A stretch of 50,976 nucleotides of DNA from Candidatus Omnitrophota bacterium (lineage in GTDB: Bacteria > Omnitrophota > Gorgyraeia > Zapsychrales > Fredricksoniimonadaceae), in contig JABDGZ010000010.1 of assembly GCA_013285735.1 (NCBI GenBank), positions 1-50,976 on the forward strand, read 5' to 3'. Below the pieces are notes generated by a model. It had not been told where the DNA came from. It saw nothing but the letters and a program-made list of their open reading frames with translations, and did not search any database. Both the position numbers and the translations under genes were made by a program. Position 1 is the first letter of the stretch; every line of letters begins with the position of its first letter. This document shows positions 35,010-43,834 of the stretch, piece after piece.

Positions 35010-35053
35010 TTGTATTGAAGCATACCCTTTGTTATATTCTATATCATAACAAA
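35010..35053 (+). promoter_or_regulatory. Candidate promoter with overlapping inverted repeat
   Basis: TTGTAT (35010-35015) and TATATT (35033-35038) are 17 bp apart. TTTGTTAT (35028-35035) and ATAACAAA (35046-35053) are an exact inverted repeat that overlaps the -10 box, a plausible operator for the downstream gene. Confidence 0.5.
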
Positions 35054-35140
35054 AGATATTTAGAGGAAACCGTTATTCTGAAAAATAAAGAAACGGCACA
35101 TTTCTAAAATCAATTAGAAGTAAAATTTTTGGGAGACATT

Positions 35141-36460
35141 ATGTCAATAGCGGTTCGTGTAAGTGTTTGGATATTAGGAGTGCTGGTCGTGGTCAGCGCT
35201 GCTGTCGCTGTATTAGCTTTAATGCAAAAGCAAACATTACAAGGACAGAATCAAAGTTTGCATAATGAAATTGCCGACGATCAAAACAAGTTAGCAGATT
35301 TGACCAATAAAGCTAAAAAATTAGAAGACGTCGCAGATCAACTCAACAGTAAAATTTCCCAGGCACAACAAGATAAGGCACAGGTTCAAAGCCAGTACGA
35401 TGAGTTAAAACAAAAGTCCGATGATTTGCAAGCACAGGTTACTCAAGCTAATTCTGATCGGGATGATTGGAAAAATCGGGTGGATACTATTACTCATGAG
35501 CGTGATGACCTGATGGAAAAACTTAAGAATCAGCCGGTTAAAATTGTTTATAAAGATCGCATCGTACAAGTTCCTGCTGCTCCCGTTGCTCCAGCTGCTG
35601 ATGACAACAGCAATCCTTCCCCAGACGCTACTGCTCCTGTGGTGGATGTGACTTCTAATCAAGGTGATCAATATTGGGCCTCAGTGCTTAAACAGAAGGC
35701 TGCTTTACAGGTAGAGCTTGAGAAAGAGAGATCTGGTTTAGATCAAGCTGCTTTGCAAGTGGTTGACTTGAAGAAGCAAAATTCTGATCTACAGCTTGAG
35801 ATCAAGCAGATCAGTAATGAAAAAGATGAGATTATTCAAAAGATTAAATATGGTCAGGATTTAGCAGATAATCTTTCCATTGATTTAGCACGTTCACGCA
35901 ATGACCAGCAAGCTGTTAATGATCGTGCAGACAAACTCAAAGAAGAAAATTTGACATTGCTTTCCCAACTCAGGGATTTGAATTCTACCAAACTTGAATT
36001 AGAAAGAACAGTTTCACGTTTGACCGATGATAAAGATGCGATGCAGAAAAAGTTGGTTGAGACCGAGAGCATTATTCAAAGCCGCATTGATGATATCTGG
36101 AAAATCAAGGCGAGCTTGGATAAAAAACTTTCCGAAAATGCTCCGTCATCTTCCGCGGGCAGCATGGAATTGCCTCCCATTATCGTTAATGCTCCTTATG
36201 GCCAGCAGCAGGCGGCACCAGCTGTTGCTAGTAAGACCGAGGGGTCTATCATCAGCATTAATGAATCCAATAATTTTGTCATCACAGACCTAGGCCAACA
36301 GAATAGTTCCGTTAGTGTTGGTAATACGCTAAAGGTTTACCGTAATTCAAATGCGATAGCCACCCTGGAGGTCATTCAGGTTCGTCGGGATATTTGCGCG
36401 GCTGACATCAAAGATAAATCAGATGATCTTAAAGTCGGCGATACTGTAAGATTTAATTAA
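35141..36460 (+). CDS. Membrane-anchored coiled-coil protein with C-terminal beta domain
   Basis: An N-terminal membrane helix (about residues 5-28, VSVWILGVLVVVSAAVAV) anchors a 439-residue protein. A long coiled coil (30-135) leads to a Pro/Ala/Asp-rich linker (PAPVAPAADD onward), then a second coiled coil (~170-335). The last ~75 residues are a compact beta domain (GSIISINESNNFVITDLG, then VGNTLKVYR and LKVGDTVRFN), resembling the C-terminal domain of FlgT-like proteins. ATG 35141 is chosen over TTG 35129 because GGGAG lies five bases before it. It may span the periplasm as a scaffold; function is unknown. Confidence 0.75.
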   Translation: MSIAVRVSVWILGVLVVVSAAVAVLALMQKQTLQGQNQSLHNEIADDQNKLADLTNKAKKLEDVADQLNSKISQAQQDKAQVQSQYDELKQKSDDLQAQVTQANSDRDDWKNRVDTITHERDDLMEKLKNQPVKIVYKDRIVQVPAAPVAPAADDNSNPSPDATAPVVDVTSNQGDQYWASVLKQKAALQVELEKERSGLDQAALQVVDLKKQNSDLQLEIKQISNEKDEIIQKIKYGQDLADNLSIDLARSRNDQQAVNDRADKLKEENLTLLSQLRDLNSTKLELERTVSRLTDDKDAMQKKLVETESIIQSRIDDIWKIKASLDKKLSENAPSSSAGSMELPPIIVNAPYGQQQAAPAVASKTEGSIISINESNNFVITDLGQQNSSVSVGNTLKVYRNSNAIATLEVIQVRRDICAADIKDKSDDLKVGDTVRFN

Positions 36461-36492
36461 ATCTAACCCTTTATTCTTCGTTCTATCACAAC

Positions 36493-37500
36493 GTGGTTGA
36501 AAAAAAAATAAGCATAACAGATGTCGCCCGAAGGGCAAATGTATCTATCACGACCGTCTCGCGAGTTCTTAACAAAGTTCCCACCGTCAATAAAGAAATC
36601 GTCCAACGTGTAGAACAGGTCATCGGCGATTTGAAATTCCGTCCTAATCCGACCGCCCAACGGCTGGCCCGCGGTATACAGAACACGGCCATTGGATTTG
36701 TCATCCCAGGTTATCCAGGCATCTTCCATTCTTTTTACGCGGTAGAATTGATGCGCGGTATCGGCCACGGCTGTGAGACCCTGAGGCTCGATTTGATTTT
36801 TCATATTACCGACGGAGGCAATCCTTTAAGATCAAATTTTGCCGGCGGCCTTATTTTTGCGGATATTATTGAGAATTTACCTCAAGTAGAGACTGCGGTT
36901 CACGAAGGCATGCCGTGCCTGGTCATTAATCACATCGTTAAAGATTTGGAAGTAAGCTATATAGCCGTGGATAACGTCAAAGGCGGGTTTACCGCTGCGG
37001 AATATCTAATCAATTTAGGTCATAAACGTATTGCCACGGTGACTGGTAATATGCAGACACAGGCAGGTATAGACAGGTTTGAAGGTTTTCAAAATGCTTT
37101 AAAGAAGCATAATATTGATTGTCCTTCGGATTATGTTTATAAAGGGGACTATTCCCGTCGTTGTGCTCGTCAGGCTGCGGAACGCTTTTTCTCTTTAGAG
37201 AATCCGCCGACAGCTATTTTTGCGGCCAGCGATGACATGGCCCTTGAGATTATTTCAGTGGCCATGGAAAATGGGATTAAGGTTCCTGAAGATATTTCTA
37301 TCATCGGTTTTGATGATAACCCTGCAGGGCTATTCGGTCCCGTTGGTTTGACTACTATCAAACAACCGTTGTTTATTATGGGAGAAGAGGCAACAAGGAT
37401 TATCCATGATATCATGACGGGAAAACAAACCGGCCTAGTCCACAAAGTACTCGCCCCCGATTTAATCGTCCGCGAATCCTGCGCCCAGCCTTCGTCGTAA
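36493..37500 (+). CDS. LacI-family transcriptional regulator
   Basis: The first ~55 residues are the LacI DNA-binding region (ITDVARRANVSITTVSRVLN, then the hinge FRPNPTAQRLARG), followed by a periplasmic-binding-protein-like effector domain with DNVKGGFTAAEYLINLGHKRIA and ISIIGFDDNPAG. A GTG at 36493 starts it, since no ATG fits. LacI-type proteins usually repress sugar genes and release DNA when a sugar binds. Candidate sites are the 14-bp palindrome at 26193-26206 and the inverted repeat at 35028-35053, but these differ from each other. It closes the carbohydrate locus. Confidence 0.92.
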   Translation: MVEKKISITDVARRANVSITTVSRVLNKVPTVNKEIVQRVEQVIGDLKFRPNPTAQRLARGIQNTAIGFVIPGYPGIFHSFYAVELMRGIGHGCETLRLDLIFHITDGGNPLRSNFAGGLIFADIIENLPQVETAVHEGMPCLVINHIVKDLEVSYIAVDNVKGGFTAAEYLINLGHKRIATVTGNMQTQAGIDRFEGFQNALKKHNIDCPSDYVYKGDYSRRCARQAAERFFSLENPPTAIFAASDDMALEIISVAMENGIKVPEDISIIGFDDNPAGLFGPVGLTTIKQPLFIMGEEATRIIHDIMTGKQTGLVHKVLAPDLIVRESCAQPSS

Positions 37501-37554
37501 CACATCATTTTTGTAGTCTCAAATAATTCTTAGTTCATATAAATAGCCATCAAT

Positions 37555-37698
37555 GGCTGATATCGATATATTTTTTCTGCTAAAATTTGACGCTCACGCT
37601 GGTGGCGTTGGTGACCAATTACTTGGTCACGCGAATAGTTGAGCCGAAAGCAACGTTGTCAAATTTTTATACGCAGAAAAAACATATCGACATCAGCC
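37555..37698 (-). mobile_element. MITE-like 144-bp terminal-inverted-repeat element, copy 2
   Basis: This is the reverse-complement copy of the element at 11263-11406: the same 144-bp length, with about four substitutions by eye. Its central stem GTGACCAA/TTGGTCAC is perfect here, while copy 1 has a G-T pair at the same place, so pairing is kept. It occupies most of the 321-bp gap between the LacI-type gene and mnmG. Weaker similarity extends beyond the core on both sides. Confidence 0.85.
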
Positions 37699-37784
37699 AC
37701 CTAGTGGATTTTAAGTTGTATAAAAATATATCCTTGTGTTCCTCAATATACTTGGCGTTTAGAAAAGGAAGATACGCGTTAGTG

Positions 37785-37813
37785 TTGACAATCGTCGAAA
37801 ATAGAGGTATTTT
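37785..37813 (+). promoter_or_regulatory. Promoter of mnmG
   Basis: A perfect TTGACA (37785-37790) and TATTTT (37808-37813) are 17 bp apart. The predicted start, near 37820, is two bases from the ATG at 37822, implying a leaderless or nearly leaderless mRNA. Confidence 0.6.
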
Positions 37814-37821
37814 AGTGGCTT

Positions 37822-39705
37822 ATGAGTTCATTTGATTGCATAGTGATAGGTGCGGGACATGCTGGCGTTGAGGCGGCTTTGGCACCAGCCCGTATGGGGC
37901 TTAAGACGGCCATGGTTACTCTTTCTAAGGAGACTATTGGCCAGATGAGCTGTAATCCAGCCATTGGCGGTGTGGGTAAGGGGCAATTGGTCAAAGAGAT
38001 CGATGCCTTGGGCGGCGAGATGGGTTTGGCAGCTGATGCAACGGGTATTCAATTTCGCCAACTCAATGCTTCCAAAGGCCAGGCGGTACGCTCTTCGCGC
38101 TGTCAGTCAGACCGTAAGCAATACCGTTTATATATGAAGCAAGTGGTTTTAAATCAGCCGAACTTGACGGTGATTGAAGACAAGGTCAGTGAGTTAATCG
38201 TTGAAGGTGGCGTGGTTAAAGGAATTAAAACGGCCGGCGGTTTGACCGTAGAGGCCCCTGCGGTAATTATTACCACCGGTACTTTTTTAGACGGGCGCAT
38301 TCATATTGGAACAGAGATTACTCCGGGCGGACGGGTCGGCGAGGTTGCTTCACGGCGTTTGGCTTCTTCCATCCGTGAGTTGGGCTTTGAAGTGCTTATG
38401 TTTAAGACCGGGACCCCGCCGCGTTTGGATGGGCGTACCATTGATTTTACCAATATGGAACGCCAGGATTCCGATGATCCGATTTTACCATTTTCTTTTA
38501 GAACACCTTTTATCCCTAAAGATCGAAAACTTCTCCCTTGTCATATTACACGCACGACGGAAAAAACCCATGAGATTATCAGGGCTAATTTTCATTTGTC
38601 TCCCATGTATTCCGGCCAAATCAAAGCCACTGGCGTGCGGTATTGCCCTTCCATCGAAGATAAATTAAAAAAATTTGCAGAGAGATCCACCCATCATGTT
38701 TTCCTGGAGCCTGAAGGGCTGGATACTTTTGATTATTATCCTAACGGTATTTCAACAGGTCTTCCTGCTCATGTGCAAGAAGAGATGGTCCATTCCATTC
38801 CTGGTCTTGAGCGTGCGGTGATGGTTCGTCCTGGCTATTCGATTGAGCATGGGGTCGTGCCAGCGACGGAACTCAAGCCGACATTAGAGACCAAGAAGGT
38901 TAAGGGATTATATTTAGCAGGCCAGATCAATGGTACTACTGGTTATGAAGAAGCTGGTGCCCAAGGTTTGATCGCCGGGATCAATGCCGCGTTGCGTTTC
39001 CAAGAAAAAGCGCCATTTATTTTAGGTCGTCATGAATCCTATATCGGAGTTCTGATCGATGATTTGACCACTAAAGGCACCGAAGAGCCTTATCGTATGT
39101 TCACCTCGAGGGTCGAGTATCGCCTGATCGTGCGTGAGGATAACGCAGACAAGCGTTTGGCGCAGTATGGGCATACCTTTGGGCTTTTGTCAGATCAAGA
39201 TTATGGTAAGGTTATTGAGAAATATGCATCAATAGATGAAGAGATAGAACATTTACGTACAACCAAGATCCCGCCCGGCACGTCGCTGGATGGAATTTTG
39301 GAAAACGCCGCGAGCGCTTCTTTAAAGCAGTCGATTTCTCTTTATGATTTGCTTAAACGTCCGGAGATTAATTATAATATGATCTCAGGGTTCGATGGAA
39401 CCTTGAAGAATTTAGGCCCTCAGGTTATTGCCCAGGTTGAATATGAAATCAAATATGAAGGATTTATCCATCGTCAGCAAAAAGACGTCGAGAAATTTCG
39501 CCATATCGAATATATCCGTATACCGGAAGGTTTTGATTTTAGCGGCATTCCAGGGCTTTCAAAAGAAATTATAGAGAAACTCAACCGTTTTAATCCAGTC
39601 ACCTTGGGTGCAGCCAATCGCATTTCAGGCGTTACCCCGTCGGCCATTACACTTTTGATGGTTTATTTAAAGAAATGGAAACTAGAACATAAACAGGAGA
39701 TCTAA
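37822..39705 (+). CDS. mnmG: tRNA modification enzyme MnmG (GidA)
   Basis: MnmG is the FAD- and NADH-dependent partner of MnmE in wobble-uridine modification. The N-terminal dinucleotide motif [17 protein letters not shown] is followed by [23 protein letters not shown], a MnmG signature. A second flavin-binding segment [21 protein letters not shown] is near residue 365, and the C-terminal helical domain is present. At 627 residues it is full length. The family start usually reads GAGHAG; here [15 protein letters not shown] fits well. It lies three bases before cysK. Confidence 0.97.
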   Translation: MSSFDCIVIGAGHAGVEAALAPARMGLKTAMVTLSKETIGQMSCNPAIGGVGKGQLVKEIDALGGEMGLAADATGIQFRQLNASKGQAVRSSRCQSDRKQYRLYMKQVVLNQPNLTVIEDKVSELIVEGGVVKGIKTAGGLTVEAPAVIITTGTFLDGRIHIGTEITPGGRVGEVASRRLASSIRELGFEVLMFKTGTPPRLDGRTIDFTNMERQDSDDPILPFSFRTPFIPKDRKLLPCHITRTTEKTHEIIRANFHLSPMYSGQIKATGVRYCPSIEDKLKKFAERSTHHVFLEPEGLDTFDYYPNGISTGLPAHVQEEMVHSIPGLERAVMVRPGYSIEHGVVPATELKPTLETKKVKGLYLAGQINGTTGYEEAGAQGLIAGINAALRFQEKAPFILGRHESYIGVLIDDLTTKGTEEPYRMFTSRVEYRLIVREDNADKRLAQYGHTFGLLSDQDYGKVIEKYASIDEEIEHLRTTKIPPGTSLDGILENAASASLKQSISLYDLLKRPEINYNMISGFDGTLKNLGPQVIAQVEYEIKYEGFIHRQQKDVEKFRHIEYIRIPEGFDFSGIPGLSKEIIEKLNRFNPVTLGAANRISGVTPSAITLLMVYLKKWKLEHKQEI

Positions 39706-39708
39706 TCC

Positions 39709-40644
39709 ATGAAAATCGCTAATGACATCACAGAATTGATCGGCAATACGCCTTTAGTAAAACTTAATAAAGTCACCAAGGGCTGTCATGCTACCGTGGT
39801 TGGGAAACTGGAATTTTTTAATCCATTGAGTTCAGTCAAAGACCGTATTGGTTTTAATATGATCCGTGCCGCCGAGAAAGAAGGCAAGATCAAGGCGAAC
39901 ACCGTGATTGTCGAGCCCACCTCAGGGAATACGGGTATTGCCTTGGCATTTGTCTGTGCTGTTAAAGGTTATAAATTGATGTTGACCATGCCTGAAACAA
40001 TGAGTTTAGAGCGTCGGGCGCTTCTGAGAGCATTAGGCGCAGAATTAGTATTAACGCCAGGGCCTGAAGGCATGAAGGGGGCTATCAAGAAAGCTAAAGA
40101 GATATTGGATTCTGATCCTGATAAATATTATATGCCGCAGCAATTCGATAATCAGGCGAATGTCGAAATTCACCGTCTGACCACTGCTGAAGAAATATGG
40201 CGTGATACCGACGGAAAAGTAGATATATTGATTTCTGGAGTGGGCACCGGTGGAACTATTACAGGTGTCGCCCAAGTGATCAAGCCGCGTAAGCCTTCAT
40301 TTAAAGCCATAGCTGTTGAGCCGGTCACGTCTCCTGTTTTGTCTGGCGGCCAACCTGGTCCTCATAAAATTCAAGGCATAGGTGCAGGTTTCGTCCCCAG
40401 CATCGTGGACGTGACGCTTATTGATGAAGTCATCCAGGTCAGCAATGATGAAGCCTTTGCCATGGCCAAGAGGTTGATCCGCGAAGAAGGAATCCTTTGC
40501 GGCATCTCATCAGGCGCAGCCGTGACAGCAGCCGTCAAGGTTGCCATGCGACCGGAGAACAAAGGCAAGCTCATCGTCGCGATCATCCCATCCACCGGCG
40601 AACGCTATCTATCCACCGATCTCTTTGCCGAGTATCGTTCGTAA
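39709..40644 (+). CDS. cysK: Cysteine synthase A (O-acetylserine sulfhydrylase)
   Basis: A fold-type II PLP enzyme of 311 residues that makes cysteine from O-acetylserine and sulfide. The PLP lysine is in SSVKDRIGF near residue 45, the substrate loop is [13 protein letters not shown], and the phosphate-binding loop [10 protein letters not shown] is near residue 180. Cysteine feeds sulfur to thiamine synthesis, whose genes converge on it from the other strand. A 228-bp inverted-repeat element starts six bases after its stop. Confidence 0.95.
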   Translation: MKIANDITELIGNTPLVKLNKVTKGCHATVVGKLEFFNPLSSVKDRIGFNMIRAAEKEGKIKANTVIVEPTSGNTGIALAFVCAVKGYKLMLTMPETMSLERRALLRALGAELVLTPGPEGMKGAIKKAKEILDSDPDKYYMPQQFDNQANVEIHRLTTAEEIWRDTDGKVDILISGVGTGGTITGVAQVIKPRKPSFKAIAVEPVTSPVLSGGQPGPHKIQGIGAGFVPSIVDVTLIDEVIQVSNDEAFAMAKRLIREEGILCGISSGAAVTAAVKVAMRPENKGKLIVAIIPSTGERYLSTDLFAEYRS

Positions 40645-40649
40645 ATAGG

Positions 40650-40877
40650 CATTGTAAGGTCTAAATTTATTCTTTTCGCTCCTGGCTTCGTTTTTTTAAC
40701 GCCAAAAGTTTCTCTGTTGTTTCGGTGGCTGAACAACTCGCCCTCACCGCCTCTGGCGGTTCAGGCTCAAACATGTTCAGCCATCCCTCGGCCTAAAGCC
40801 TCGGGAGTCCCTCAACAACAAAAACTTTTGGCTAAAAACGAACAGTCGCAAAAAGAATAAATTTAGTCCTTACAATG
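40650..40877. repeat. 228-bp long inverted-repeat (MITE-like) element after cysK
   Basis: The left end CATTGTAAGG plus CTAAATTTATTC (40650-40672) recurs inverted at the right end (40855-40877). Similarity continues inward for about 70 bases on each side. The centre has ACCGCC/GGCGGT and a CTCGG/CCGAGG-type hairpin. An internal stretch with GTTGTTTCGG, GGCTGAACAACTCGC and ACC resembles the core of the 144-bp element (GTTGCTTTCGG, CTCAACTATTCGC, ACC). It separates convergent cysK and thiF and could serve as a two-way transcription block. There is no ORF. Confidence 0.75.
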
Positions 40878-40910
40878 AATCATTTATCAAACAAGAGATT
40901 TTAGAATGCG

Positions 40911-40957
40911 GCGGGTGGCTCTGAATTGATGTTAATCAATGAAGAGACAGGACCCGC
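40911..40957 (+). other. Three-tier hairpin between the inverted-repeat element and thiF
   Basis: GCGGGT (40911-40916) pairs with ACCCGC (40952-40957), CTCT (40919-40922) with AGAG (40943-40946), and ATTGAT (40925-40930) with ATCAAT (40935-40940), around a GTTA loop. Between the upper tiers both strands read GA, which on the plus strand gives tandem G-A mismatches. No T-run adjoins it on either strand. Confidence 0.6.
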
Positions 40958-40968
40958 TATAGCGAGGG

Positions 40969-41580
40969 TCAGGGTTTGAGATTAAGCGATAGATCGAGGA
41001 TGATTTCGGCCATCATGGCGGCGCATTGGGTTACTCTGGGAGCCATGGGGGGGTGGCCTTGGGCGCTGTCGGTGCTGCGGTCGCCGCAGATATAGATATT
41101 GCCTACTTTTTTGACGGTCATTGGTTTTTTTTCGTTTAAGCCTGCCATGCCAACACCGCTGATAATCACTGGGAAACGCGGCGCGTAATATTGCACAAAG
41201 CGGTGTTTCCAGTCAGTCACATCAAAAGCTTCGACAATAAAATCAAATCCTTTAAAGAAGTTTTCTGCATTGCCTTCATGCCATTTAGTTTGATGAATGA
41301 GAATATTAACATCGGGATTAATGTCTAATAATCGTTTTTTCGTTATTTCGACTTTCGGCAATCCTATTTCTGCAGAAAAGTACTGTTGGCGGTTAAGATT
41401 GGAAGCATCAATAATATCCTGGTCGATGATTTCCAGATTTTTAAATCCTGAACGTACCAGCATCATGGCACAATTCGAACCTAACCCTCCAGCGCCGCCA
41501 ATGCCAACTTTTTTAGATTGGATCAAGCTTAACTGTTCAGGCTTGAGATATTTTAATAGTCCTTGTTCAAAGGCATTCAT
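40969..41580 (-). CDS. thiF: ThiS adenylyltransferase ThiF
   Basis: ThiF adenylates the C-terminus of the sulfur carrier ThiS. The E1-like Rossmann motif GIGGAGGLGSNCA is near residue 27, followed by DASNLNRQQYF, the ATP and substrate loop. At 203 residues it is the short ThiF form that lacks the zinc-binding cysteine pairs of E. coli ThiF. It overlaps thiH by four bases and is the last gene of the thi operon. Confidence 0.9.
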   Translation of the reverse strand: MNAFEQGLLKYLKPEQLSLIQSKKVGIGGAGGLGSNCAMMLVRSGFKNLEIIDQDIIDASNLNRQQYFSAEIGLPKVEITKKRLLDINPDVNILIHQTKWHEGNAENFFKGFDFIVEAFDVTDWKHRFVQYYAPRFPVIISGVGMAGLNEKKPMTVKKVGNIYICGDRSTDSAQGHPPMAPRVTQCAAMMAEIILDLSLNLKP

Positions 41581-42596
41581 AAGCTGTTTTCAATGTGTCG
41601 CCAGTCGGTGAACACGGGATCGAAGTTTTTGGATTTGAGCAATTTAATGATTTCATCAACCGAGCGTTCATCCTTGATATCAAACTGCGGGTCTTGTTCT
41701 TTTTCTTCGAGCAGGGTGTAGCCGCCGACCGACGTGTTGGATCCGGCAGACATGCGGGTGATGCCAATCTCCAGGAGATGATCGCGCAGTTGAGGCTCTT
41801 CACGGGTGGAGAGATTAATGCCAACCCTGGGGAATAAGAGCCGTGTCAAAGCAATAATTTTGACAAATTGCACATCATCAACATCACAGACAGCCAATGA
41901 TTCTGTCTTGACGGTACGAAGCCTTGGGAAAGACACGCTGTATTCAACGCCAGGAAAAGATTTTTCTAAATCCCGCAAATGTTCATAGAGAGCAAAGACA
42001 TCAGTGGCAACGTCGCTTAAGCCTAATAGAATACCTAAAGAAATTTGGCGCATACCTGCTTCTGCTGCCCGACGGGGGGTAGCATAACGAAAATCGTAAT
42101 CTTTTTTGTATCCTGATAAATGCACTTGGGCATAACGGCTGCGGTCATAGGTTTCCTGATAAACGGCAATACCATCTACACCGGCGGTAAATAATTCTTT
42201 ATATTCAGTAGTTTCCATAGGATGAACTTCCAGGGCAATGCCTTGAAAATATTCCGATGCTATAAGAGCCGCTTCTTTTAAATAAGTTACAGGGGTATGT
42301 TTATAGGATTCGCCGGTTAGCATTAAAATATTACGGATGCCCTGCGCATGGATGAATTGCATTTCTTTGCGGTATTGCTCAGGATTGAGTTTGATGCGTT
42401 GAATTTTATTCTGGCTGTGAAAGCCGCAATAGGTGCAATGGCTCGAGCAGAAATTGGATAAATACAAAGGGCCGTAAAGGCTGATGGCGCGTCCGAATTG
42501 CTGACGGGTCAACTGAGCTGCTTGTTGGGCTAATTCTTCGACAGATTCAGGCCGGATATCATTGAGGATGTTTTTAATTTGATGGAGCGTTATCAT
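41577..42596 (-). CDS. thiH: 2-iminoacetate synthase ThiH
   Basis: ThiH is a radical SAM enzyme that cleaves tyrosine to give dehydroglycine for the thiazole ring. The cluster ligands are Cys50, Cys54 and Cys57 ([10 protein letters not shown]). Other landmarks are a GESYKHTP loop and SFPRLRTV in the C-terminal half. At 339 residues it is slightly shorter than E. coli ThiH (377). Use of ThiH rather than ThiO suggests an anaerobic life. Its start overlaps the end of thiG by 23 bases. Confidence 0.93.
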   Translation of the reverse strand: MITLHQIKNILNDIRPESVEELAQQAAQLTRQQFGRAISLYGPLYLSNFCSSHCTYCGFHSQNKIQRIKLNPEQYRKEMQFIHAQGIRNILMLTGESYKHTPVTYLKEAALIASEYFQGIALEVHPMETTEYKELFTAGVDGIAVYQETYDRSRYAQVHLSGYKKDYDFRYATPRRAAEAGMRQISLGILLGLSDVATDVFALYEHLRDLEKSFPGVEYSVSFPRLRTVKTESLAVCDVDDVQFVKIIALTRLLFPRVGINLSTREEPQLRDHLLEIGITRMSAGSNTSVGGYTLLEEKEQDPQFDIKDERSVDEIIKLLKSKNFDPVFTDWRHIENSL

Positions 42597-43362
42597 ACAA
42601 AAATCCAGTCAACGGTGAGGATGCGTTGGCAATTGAATGCTTTAAGGGCAGGCCGCTTAAATAGGCCATGCGTCCAGCTTCGACGGCGAGTGCAAAAGCA
42701 TGGGCCAGCATCGCTGGATTTTGTGCGGTGGCAACAGCAGTGTTAGCTAATACTGCAGCAGCGCCCATTTCCATGGCCTCAGCGGCCTGTGAAGGGGCGC
42801 CGATACCAGCATCCACGACGATGGGCAGGTCGATCTCATTGATCAGGACCTGGATGAATTCCTTGGTTTTTAAACCCTGATTACTGCCGATAAAAGAGCC
42901 TAGAGGCATGACAGTGGCAGCACCTGCCTTGACCAAGGCGCGGGCAGTGTATAGGTCAGGTGAGATATACGGCAAAACCACAAAACCTTCAGCAGCTAAA
43001 ATTTCAGTAGCTTTGATGGTTTCTTGATTATCCGGCAGTAAATATTTACTGTCATTGATCACCTCGATCTTGACCCAATTGCCGCAGCCAGAGGCTTTAG
43101 CTAGACGTGCGATACGCACCGCTTCCTGGGCATTACGTGCTCCGGAAGTGTTCGTTAATAGTGTTACGTGCGGGGGAATATATTCCAGGATATTTTCTTC
43201 ATGACGTTCCAGATCAATGCGGCGCAGGGCAACAGTGACGATCTCACTTTTACCAGCGATAATGCTGTCACTCAAATCTTGTTTATTCTTAAATTTGCCG
43301 GTACCTAAAAGAAAGCGGCTGGTAAATGATTTACCGGCAATCACCAAGGGGGTATCAGTCAT
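42574..43362 (-). CDS. thiG: Thiazole synthase ThiG
   Basis: ThiG forms the thiamine thiazole from deoxyxylulose phosphate, dehydroglycine and ThiS thiocarboxylate. The TIM-barrel protein of 262 residues has the N-terminal FLLGTGKF motif, the Schiff-base Lys98 in [20 protein letters not shown] and the phosphate loop [19 protein letters not shown]. The ATG directly follows the thiS stop. ThiC, ThiE and ThiD are not in this window. Confidence 0.96.
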   Translation of the reverse strand: MTDTPLVIAGKSFTSRFLLGTGKFKNKQDLSDSIIAGKSEIVTVALRRIDLERHEENILEYIPPHVTLLTNTSGARNAQEAVRIARLAKASGCGNWVKIEVINDSKYLLPDNQETIKATEILAAEGFVVLPYISPDLYTARALVKAGAATVMPLGSFIGSNQGLKTKEFIQVLINEIDLPIVVDAGIGAPSQAAEAMEMGAAAVLANTAVATAQNPAMLAHAFALAVEAGRMAYLSGLPLKHSIANASSPLTGFLYDNAPSN

Positions 43363-43563
43363 TTAACCACCGCCAACGAAGGTGACTAATTCTAAGGCGT
43401 CGCCGTCTTTTAAAGAAGTTTGTTTCCATTGATCAGAGGGGACAATAGTACCATTAAGCTCAGTAATCACATGTTTAGATTCTCTGCAGAAAGCACTGAC
43501 GATATCAGACAAATTTTTTGCTGAAGTTAATGGATGTGATTTCCCGTTAATGAGGATGTTCAT
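43363..43563 (-). CDS. thiS: Sulfur carrier protein ThiS
   Basis: A 66-residue ubiquitin-like protein that carries sulfur as a C-terminal thiocarboxylate. It begins MNILINGKSHPL and ends LELVTFVGGG; the required terminal Gly-Gly is present, with one extra Gly. It is the first gene of the minus-strand order thiS-thiG-thiH-thiF. No strong Shine-Dalgarno is seen upstream. Confidence 0.93.
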   Translation of the reverse strand: MNILINGKSHPLTSAKNLSDIVSAFCRESKHVITELNGTIVPSDQWKQTSLKDGDALELVTFVGGG

Positions 43564-43677
43564 AGAAACTCATTCTAATTTATTTACCTAAAAAAAGCAA
43601 ATTTTAGGTCCTCATACCGGACACTCAGTCGTATTGACCGACACTCGCAGTTGCTCGCAGTTTTTCGAGGCTGTATA
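43564..43677 (-). promoter_or_regulatory. Possible structured leader of the thi operon (no THI box)
   Basis: Read on the minus strand, this leader contains short hairpins CTCG/CGAG, GTCG/CGAC and GTCC/GGAC, then a perfect 8-bp stem ACCTAAAA/TTTTAGGT (43609-43602 with 43593-43586) about 23 bases before thiS. A weak -10, TATACA, lies at 43677-43672. The conserved TPP riboswitch blocks are absent. Confidence 0.4.
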
Positions 43678-43781
43678 AATTATTAATAATATTATTTACA
43701 CGGCAGATTTTGATATAAAATACTCCAGTTCGCCTAAAAGTTCCGCACAAAAAAATATCTTTTATTTATGGGCGTTTTTTG

Positions 43782-43787
43782 TATAAT
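43782..43787 (+). promoter_or_regulatory. -10 element of the speD promoter
   Basis: A consensus TATAAT, preceded by TG, lies 48 bases before the speD ATG. No good -35 is found at 16-18 bp. AAAAGGA upstream of the ATG is a good ribosome site. Confidence 0.5.
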
Positions 43788-43834
43788 ACAGCGTTTCCAA
43801 TGAATATTAAAATACAAAAAAGGACGGCCACTCA

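Noticed and set aside
36463-36804. Minus-strand ORF opposite the LacI-family gene
   Set aside because: A shadow of the regulator gene; no homology-like features and no RBS.
40645-40968. Hidden transposase gene between cysK and thiF
   Set aside because: No open frame of useful length; the segment is inverted repeat and hairpin.
43564-43834. TPP riboswitch upstream of thiS
   Set aside because: Only a CTGAG fragment is seen; the other conserved THI-box segments are missing on the minus strand.
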